Assembly: GCA_964522515.1 (NCBI GenBank)
Contig: CAZFWC010000005.1
Span: 1-43,737 of the forward strand
Length of the DNA stretch: 43,737 nucleotides
Direction of reading: 5' to 3'
DNA from: CAYNCE01 sp964522515
GTDB lineage: Bacteria > Patescibacteriota > Patescibacteriia > UBA2196
This document shows positions 39,381 through 43,737 of this stretch, in pieces; the first letter of the stretch is position 1; every line of letters begins with the position of its first letter. Below the pieces are notes generated by a model. It did no database searches. It saw only the letters and a list, made by a program, of their open reading frames with translations, and was not told the DNA's origin. The position numbers and the translations under genes were made by a program.

Positions 39381-40472
39381 TTAAATTTTTAACTTTAAAT
39401 TTTTAACTGATAAAAGTCCATTTTGCGCGCCGGTTTGTTTCAAAACTGAACACGCATTTTTAATTGCCAGTTGTAAAGATTTTTGAATATTATAATTTGT
39501 TGTTAACAAAGCCCAGCTAAAAGTTGAACCAAAAGCGTCACCAACACCTGTTGTGTCTTCAACTTTTATTTGACACGAAGATTCATAAAATATTTTTTTA
39601 TTAAATATTGAGTATGCTCCTTTTTCACGATTAGTTATTACAACAACACCAGAACAATATTTAGCTAAAATTTTTAATAATTCTCGCGGATTATTTAATT
39701 TTATTTTATTTTTAAATTCAAGACAGATTTCAATTGCTTCATCTTTATTAATAATAAAAATATCAGTTTCTTTTAAATATTGTTTTAATTTTTCCAAACC
39801 CATTTTAATTTGTTCGTTTCCTGGATTCCACGCAATTTTAATATTTTTATTTTTTCCTTTCCGCAAGTTAACGGGCTGTTTTAAAATATCTCTTTTATAT
39901 TTAAAAACTTGCGCTAAATTATTTTTAATATTTTTACCAGATAAAGAAGTTAAATAAATCAAATCAAAATTAACACTAGATGCTTGTCCGCCGTAGCCTT
40001 GGCGAAGGTAGGAGCTACAAAGGGTCGTTAGTGAGCGTAGGCGGGAAGCGTCTAAATCTTCGTTTGCTCCGCGATAAGTAAATAAAATATGTTCCTCATT
40101 TAAATTATTAATATTTAAAACAACAGACAACCCGCTTTGTTTATTTGATTTTTGAATTAAATTTGTTTTAATTTTGTGTTGTTTTAAATTTTTAATTATT
40201 TCATTTCCAATTGTATCTTCACTAACACAAATTAAACAACTAACAATATTTTCAAGTTTTGTAAAACTCACAGCGCTGTTGCTTGCTCCACCACCAAAAG
40301 TAAAATCAGCGTTTTTAATATTAATTTTTGCGCCAAACTCAAAACCAATTAATTTTTGCTTTATTAAATCTTTTTTATTATTAATTAAAACACCTTGCTC
40401 AGTTTTAAAAGTAAAATCCTGCACAGCCCCGCCAATTGTTAAAATTTTTAAATTTTTGTTATTTTCTAACAT
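39381..40472 (-). CDS. PfkB-family sugar kinase with repeat insertions
   Basis: Ribokinase-like kinase, ATP-dependent, with unknown substrate. 363 residues: ILTIGGAVQDF, NADFTFGGGASNSAVSFTKL (sugar-binding glycines), ENIVSCLICVSEDTIGNEI, then VVVITNREKGAY and the PfkB signature VEDTTGVGDAFGSTF with the catalytic Asp. Between about residues 145 and 168, RLRSLTTLCSSYLRQGYGGQASS is translated from a GC-rich repeat (39981-40047). PVNLRKG (39857-39875) looks like another short insert. The catalytic end is intact. Divided from tRNA-Gln by 41 nt. Confidence 0.9.
   Translation of the reverse strand: MLENNKNLKILTIGGAVQDFTFKTEQGVLINNKKDLIKQKLIGFEFGAKINIKNADFTFGGGASNSAVSFTKLENIVSCLICVSEDTIGNEIIKNLKQHKIKTNLIQKSNKQSGLSVVLNINNLNEEHILFTYRGANEDLDASRLRSLTTLCSSYLRQGYGGQASSVNFDLIYLTSLSGKNIKNNLAQVFKYKRDILKQPVNLRKGKNKNIKIAWNPGNEQIKMGLEKLKQYLKETDIFIINKDEAIEICLEFKNKIKLNNPRELLKILAKYCSGVVVITNREKGAYSIFNKKIFYESSCQIKVEDTTGVGDAFGSTFSWALLTTNYNIQKSLQLAIKNACSVLKQTGAQNGLLSVKNLKLKI
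39981..40047. repeat. GC-rich dispersed repeat inside the PfkB gene
   Basis: TGCTTGTCCGCC then GTAGCCTTGGCGAAGGTAGG, a central hairpin AGGGTCGTTAGTGAGCG and GTAGGCGGGA. Read in frame it gives SYLRQGYGGQA, a peptide I recall from other Parcubacteria proteins. Confidence 0.85.
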
Positions 40473-40513
40473 AAATTATATTTAAATTTACATTTTTATT
40501 ATACATTATTTTT

Positions 40514-40587
40514 TGGCTGCCGGACAGGGACTCGAACCCCAGTTTCTTGGACCAGAACCAAGCGTCCTACCACTAGACGATCCGGCA
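40514..40587 (-). tRNA. tRNA-Gln (anticodon CTG), CCA encoded
   Basis: 74 nt on the minus strand. Acceptor TGCCGGA/TCCGGCA, anticodon arm CTTGG-TTCTGGT-CCAAG with CTG at 34-36, T-arm CTGGG-GTTCGAG-TCCCTG-like with the usual TTCGA loop. Discriminator G and then CCA in the DNA. Reads CAG. GatB in the window fits indirect charging. Confidence 0.96.
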
Positions 40588-40653
40588 AAACTCCTCCAGC
40601 GAAATTATTTTAAATTTCTTTTTTCCTTAATTTCTCATTTCTTAATTTCTTTT

Positions 40654-42171
40654 TTAAATTCTATGTTTTTTTGTGACATTAAAACCTAATCTGTATTTTC
40701 CGCCAAACATTAAACGAGTTTGCGCGTCTAAAGCTGGAATTGAACCAAAAATAATCATTGTAATTGGAAGTAAAAACCATTGCGCTATCATAAAAATCCA
40801 TTTATATTTTTTGTGATTTGATGGACACGATGGTAAAAAATAAATATTAATTAAAGCGGAAAATATTATTCCAATCATTGCTAAACTCATTAATGTTTCT
40901 AAAACAAAAGGAGCATTTTGCACAACAGCTAATTGCTCTCCTTTTGACGAAGCCACAATTAATGGCAAGCGACCTAAAATTAAAATAAAAATCGGACCAG
41001 TTGCCCAGGAATATTGTCCTTCAGATTGATTAAATAAATATTTATATTTTTTAGCCCAAGAAATTTTTTTATTACGAGCAAAATGTGTAATCATCCAAGG
41101 AAAATGTTCAACTGACCAAGCCCAGCGACGCATTTGTTTGTATTGTTGTTTTATTGTTTCCCAAATATTTTCTCCCATCACAGTATCCATTGAAATTGGA
41201 ATATACATTGGAATAGTAGAGTAATCTCCATTAAAATAATCAAAGCACTGCAAAAAAATTCTTGAATCTTCAGTTACAATATCTGTTTCCCAATATCCAA
41301 CTTCAACCAAAGTTTTAAAACTCATTGAATGAGATGAAAAAGTAAATAATCTATCCGGTCTTGCTTTTTCCATCATTAACCAAAAAGTTGTTGAATTTGC
41401 TGTTACGCGAGCAAAACTGGGCGCATCCCAAATATTATTATTGTAAAGCGTCAAAGGTTGATAAGAATGTTTGTGCGGATTTTTTGCTGTCATCCAAAGA
41501 TAAGTTAATCTAGAAAAATATTGAGGATAAACCATTGTGTCAGAATCAAAATTTGAAACTATAATACTTTCATAAGGAATATTTTCTTTATCAATTAATT
41601 CCTGCTTAACTTTTTTAATCGCCCAGGTGCAATTTGCTCCTTTTCCAGCTAATTCTTTTTCCGCAACCATTGGATGAATGTAAAAAATTAATTTATAAAA
41701 TTTGTCACCAAATTCTTGTTCTAATTTTTTAAAATTTTGTAAAAATTCCTGTTCGTATTTTTTACCTGCTCTTTCAGCGCACTCGCGACTAAAAATTACA
41801 ATAAATTTTTTAGTATCATAATCTGCGTTAGCTAAACCTTGTAAAGTTGTTCGTAAAACTTTATAACTTTCTTGATAAGTTGCCAACATAATTAAATGAT
41901 AATATTTTTGTAAAATATTTTCTTTCTCATCAATTTTATTTATTTCTTTTAACCAATTAATTTTATTTATTTTTCTATATTTATTCCAAGAAATAAGCAT
42001 ATAAGTCACAAAATAAATAATTCTAATCAACCAATACAAATCATAAATAATAATAAAATAAATTACCCACAACGGTTTTATAAATGATAAAACAATAATT
42101 AAAATAAAAGTCAGCCACAAACTTGCGCCTGGAATTATTTCCAAAATTCTGTGTTTTGGTTTATTTGTCAT
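40654..42171 (-). CDS. Membrane-bound family 2 glycosyltransferase
   Basis: 505 residues. Two N-terminal helices (residues 14-60), a GT-A domain with VSNFDSDTMVYPQYFSRL (DxD metal site), VTEDSRIFLQ (ED catalytic) and QYKQMRRWAWSVEHFPW (the QxxRW-like acceptor motif), then four C-terminal helices. This is the cellulose-synthase/hyaluronan-synthase type of processive enzyme with export, so a surface polysaccharide is likely. The polymer is unknown. Lies 10 nt after the livF remnant on the same strand. Confidence 0.88.
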   Translation of the reverse strand: MTNKPKHRILEIIPGASLWLTFILIIVLSFIKPLWVIYFIIIYDLYWLIRIIYFVTYMLISWNKYRKINKINWLKEINKIDEKENILQKYYHLIMLATYQESYKVLRTTLQGLANADYDTKKFIVIFSRECAERAGKKYEQEFLQNFKKLEQEFGDKFYKLIFYIHPMVAEKELAGKGANCTWAIKKVKQELIDKENIPYESIIVSNFDSDTMVYPQYFSRLTYLWMTAKNPHKHSYQPLTLYNNNIWDAPSFARVTANSTTFWLMMEKARPDRLFTFSSHSMSFKTLVEVGYWETDIVTEDSRIFLQCFDYFNGDYSTIPMYIPISMDTVMGENIWETIKQQYKQMRRWAWSVEHFPWMITHFARNKKISWAKKYKYLFNQSEGQYSWATGPIFILILGRLPLIVASSKGEQLAVVQNAPFVLETLMSLAMIGIIFSALINIYFLPSCPSNHKKYKWIFMIAQWFLLPITMIIFGSIPALDAQTRLMFGGKYRLGFNVTKKHRI

Positions 42172-42562
42172 TTACATTTTTTCACCTCCCGCCAAAATAA
42201 ATATTTTTTATTTTCTTATTATCTAAAATTTCTTTACCTCCAATTAAGGCAACTTGCCCGTCTTCCAAAACATAAGTTTTATTAGCTATTTCAACTGCTT
42301 GTTTGGCGTTTTGTTCAACAATAATAATCGCAACACCTTTTGAATTTATTTCAATAATTTTTTTAAATATTTCTTTCATCATTTTTGGCGATAATCCCAA
42401 TGACGGCTCATCTAACAAAAGTAGTTTTGGATTTTGCATTAAACCTCTGGCAATAGCTAGCATTTGTTGTTGTCCGCCTGATAAATTTTGCGCCAAATCT
42501 TTTTCTTTTGCTTGCAAAAATGGAAATAATTTATAAATTTTATTATCCAAAGTTAATTTGCC

Positions 42563-42598
42563 AATGTTAGGCTGGGTTTTAAAACCCAGCCTAACATT
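42563..42598. repeat. 36-bp perfect palindrome inside livF
   Basis: The arm AATGTTAGGCTGGGTTTT (42563-42580) is followed directly by its reverse complement to 42598. It is translated in frame as part of NVRLGFKTQPNIGK. The family normally has no such segment. Confidence 0.8.
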
Positions 42599-42740
42599 TT
42601 GTTTTATATTTTGTTGAACAAATACTCCCATTTCTAGATTTTCTTTTACTGTTAAATTTTCAAAAACTTGTCAGCCTTGCGGAACATAACTAATTCCTAA
42701 GTTGATAAGCTGATAAGTTGGTAAGCGAGTAATATTCTCG

Positions 42741-42763
42741 CCCTGCATCTTTATGGTGCAGGG
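42741..42763. repeat. Short hairpin insert inside livF
   Basis: CCCTGCA (42741-42747) pairs with TGCAGGG (42757-42763). Read in frame as PCTIKMQ, between Walker A and the Q-loop region. Confidence 0.55.
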
Positions 42764-42963
42764 TTTGTTTTGAAAATAAATTTCTCCAGAATAAATTTCG
42801 CACAAATTAAAAATACTTTTTAATAATGTTGATTTGCCTGTGCCATTTGGTCCAATAATCGCCACGATTTCTTTTCCACAAACTTCAAAATCAATCCCTT
42901 TTAGGACTTCCATTTTATCGTAACCAGATTTTAGATTTGTTATTTTTAGCATAATCCTTAGTC

Positions 42964-42986
42964 TTCTCCCATTTTCAAGGGGAGAA
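42964..42986. repeat. TTCTCCC/GGGAGAA hairpin between livF and livK remnants
   Basis: TTCTCCC (42964-42970) pairs with GGGAGAA (42980-42986), followed by AGAGGGGTTAATAA. It is the same type as 11189-11213 and 8465-8485 (loop TTTTCAAG or TTGAAAA). Confidence 0.55.
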
Positions 42987-43042
42987 TTAAAGAGGGGTTA
43001 ATAATTTAATATTATCATTCTTCCCCAATTTTGACAAACCAA

Positions 43043-43068
43043 AAACCCCGACAAAATGACGGGGTTTT
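43043..43068 (-). terminator. Terminator after the livK remnant
   Basis: AAACCCCG (43043-43050) with CGGGGTTTT (43060-43068) around ACAAAATGA. On the minus strand a T run follows the stem. Confidence 0.75.
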
Positions 43069-43088
43069 GTGTTTAAAATTAAATAATT

Positions 43089-43480
43089 TTATTCTTCTTC
43101 GTAAGGAATGAACTGACAATTTTTGATGGTTTTAAACATAACAGATTTTACTACATCTCTGTTTTTATCAAATGTCACATTTCCTGAAACACCATCATAT
43201 TCTTTACTCACTTCGAATAGTTTATTTTTAATATTTTCTTTTGTTCCATCGCTTGCTAAAATTACTTTAACTCCTAACATTACTGTATCATATGCTTCAG
43301 CAACATAAGAAGGCATTTCATCTTCATTATATTTCTCTTGATATTTTTTTTCTAACTCTTGATATTTTTTAGTTTCAGGTGGATTACCTAGCATCACATA
43401 AATTAAACCCTCAACTGTTTCTCCAGCTATTTTAATCACTTGAGCATCCTCAACCGTTTCACGTAGAGTTGGAGATATTG
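43089..43480 (-). pseudogene. livK: Liv-type substrate-binding protein, C-terminal remnant
   Basis: Only the C-terminal 130 or so residues of a type 6 periplasmic binding protein: VEDAQVIKIAGETVEGLIYVML, EKYNEDEMPSYVAEAYDTVMLGVKVIL, TKENIKNKLFEV, and GVSGNVTFDKNRDVVKSVMFKTI. These are the end of domain 2 and the hinge. The frame runs upstream from the GTG at 43439 to about 43480 (AISPTLRET) and there meets TAG. The N-terminal 200 or so residues and any signal peptide are missing. With livF also broken, the importer is decayed. livH, livM and livG are absent from the window. Confidence 0.75.
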
Positions 43481-43633
43481 CCTATGCCGTTAATAAAATC
43501 GTTGATTTTGAAGATATATAAGAAATAATATAGTAAGCATGATGTACCCCCACACACTTTAGTAGCTTATAGTATAAAACTGATTGGTAAATTAGAATTT
43601 ATAACAGATTAAAAGTTCTAAATCAACAAAGAT
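43481..43633. other. Apparently non-coding A/T-rich stretch
   Basis: 153 nt between the broken livK and the terminator of the next gene. Only short frames are present. A CCCCCACACAC patch at 43547-43557 is the only feature that stands out. Confidence 0.5.
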
Positions 43634-43666
43634 AAAAAAACAGACTTATTGTGAGTCTGTTTTTTT
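43634..43666 (-). terminator. Terminator of the Asn/Asp-tRNA synthetase gene
   Basis: ACAGACT (43640-43646) with AGTCTGT (43654-43660), flanked by A7 and T7 runs. It works in both directions and ends the gene read from the right edge. Confidence 0.8.
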
Positions 43667-43678
43667 AAATTAAAAATT

Positions 43679-43737
43679 TTACGGTCTAATCCTATTTATC
43701 ATCCTTGGAAAAGGAATTGTTTCGCGGATGTGGTGGA
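43679..43737 (-). CDS. asnS: Asparaginyl- (or aspartyl-) tRNA synthetase, C-terminal end (runs off window)
   Basis: 18 codons and TAA on the minus strand, reading HHIRETIPFPRMINRIRP. This is the class II motif 3 end of AsnRS and archaeal-type AspRS (xIRE..PFPR...R..P), where the Arg binds ATP. AsnRS is a little more likely than AspRS, but 18 residues cannot separate the two. The gene continues beyond 43737. Confidence 0.7.
   Translation of the reverse strand, partial: HHIRETIPFPRMINRIRP

Larger units (their letters stand above)
42182..42952 (-). pseudogene. livF: Branched-chain amino-acid ABC transporter ATPase LivF, broken by an in-frame TGA
   Basis: ATPase of a Liv-type importer. Reading in one frame from 42952 to 42182 gives 256 residues: IIGPNGTGKSTLLKSIF (Walker A), ISYVPQG, then TGA (42671-42673), then QVFENLTVKENLEMGV, NLSGGQQQMLAIARGL (signature), LLLLDEPSLGLSP (Walker B) and IIIVEQN (H-loop). 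In LivF the TGA position is normally Arg (VPQGRxVF), so CGA to TGA is a single transition. Upstream and downstream of the stop everything is intact. Two palindromic inserts lie inside (42563-42598 and 42741-42763). The livK remnant is upstream. Confidence 0.85.

Noticed and set aside
42671..42673. UGA recoding (Gly, as in Gracilibacteria/Absconditabacteria) to explain livF
   Set aside because: The position is normally Arg, not Gly. Dozens of long genes here have no internal TGA, and TGA ends gatB, rseP and the REase gene.
43455..43522. Plus-strand frame TVSRRVGDIAYAVNKIVDFEDI as a gene end
   Set aside because: It lies mostly opposite the livK remnant frame, has no start or ribosome site, and is short enough to be a shadow.
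1..43737. CRISPR array or phage/IS element
   Set aside because: No regularly spaced direct repeats, no cas, integrase, transposase or structural phage gene found in any frame.

Overview
The window is AT-rich (long poly-A and poly-T tracts, A/T-ending codons) and looks like a small-genome Candidate Phyla Radiation (Patescibacteria) bacterium, probably of the Parcubacteria type. Support comes from the gene set (ThrRS without a TGS domain, archaeal-type ProRS, GatB, SecA, DnaE, RodA, type IV pilin, DUF3048, small one-helix membrane proteins) and from many GC-rich dispersed repeats that also lie in frame inside genes, leaving peptides such as FAKATAGRQ and LRQGYGGQ. I recall such peptides from Parcubacteria proteins. 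The genetic code appears standard: TGA is a normal stop (gatB, rseP, the REase gene), and long ORFs are not broken by TGA apart from one nonsense mutation in livF.

Layout. 1-5.2 kb: secA 5' part (minus), a dTMP kinase-like gene, gatB, a GT2 glycosyltransferase, miaA (minus) and two small ORFs. 5.2-9.4 kb (minus): an ICMT-like methyltransferase, a possible structured RNA, miaB, rodA and an unknown one-helix protein. 9.5-11.2 kb: a small membrane protein, then an unknown, relatively GC-rich gene with a near-consensus promoter and an elaborate leader. 11.2-21.3 kb (plus): dnaE, an anchored protein, thrS, ribosomal protein L25 (bL25), a pilin, a pseudopilin and DUF3048. 21.3-21.54 kb: two tandem small-RNA units, one tRNA-like, with 19 bp of mutual complementarity. 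21.7-24.6 kb: flippase, an orphan HicB-like gene and a frameshifted HSDR_N gene. 24.8-39.3 kb (minus): P-type Ca2+ ATPase, tRNA-Thr, TPR protein, fba, tpiA, COG2426, then a collinear run holB > type II REase > methylase > lipoprotein > frr > rseP > proS > dacA. 39.4-43.7 kb (minus): PfkB kinase, tRNA-Gln, membrane GT2, a decaying Liv-type ABC transporter (livF with a stop, livK truncated) and the 3' end of an Asn/Asp-tRNA synthetase.

Two 100-N gaps (18957-19056 and 21734-21833) are each flanked by the same 55 bp on both sides. The contigs therefore overlap, and both interrupted genes (bL25 and flippase) become intact when the gap and one copy are removed.

Most genes are housekeeping: translation (GatB, ThrS, ProS, bL25, Frr, MiaA, MiaB, two tRNAs), replication (DnaE, HolB), envelope and export (SecA, RodA, DacA, RseP, flippase, GT2) and lower glycolysis (Fba, Tpi). 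The most unusual parts are the tandem sRNA/tRNA-like locus at 21.32-21.54 kb, the covarying hairpin shared by the secA and dnaE upstream regions, the leader of the 10.0-10.75 kb gene, and the in-frame repeat insertions.
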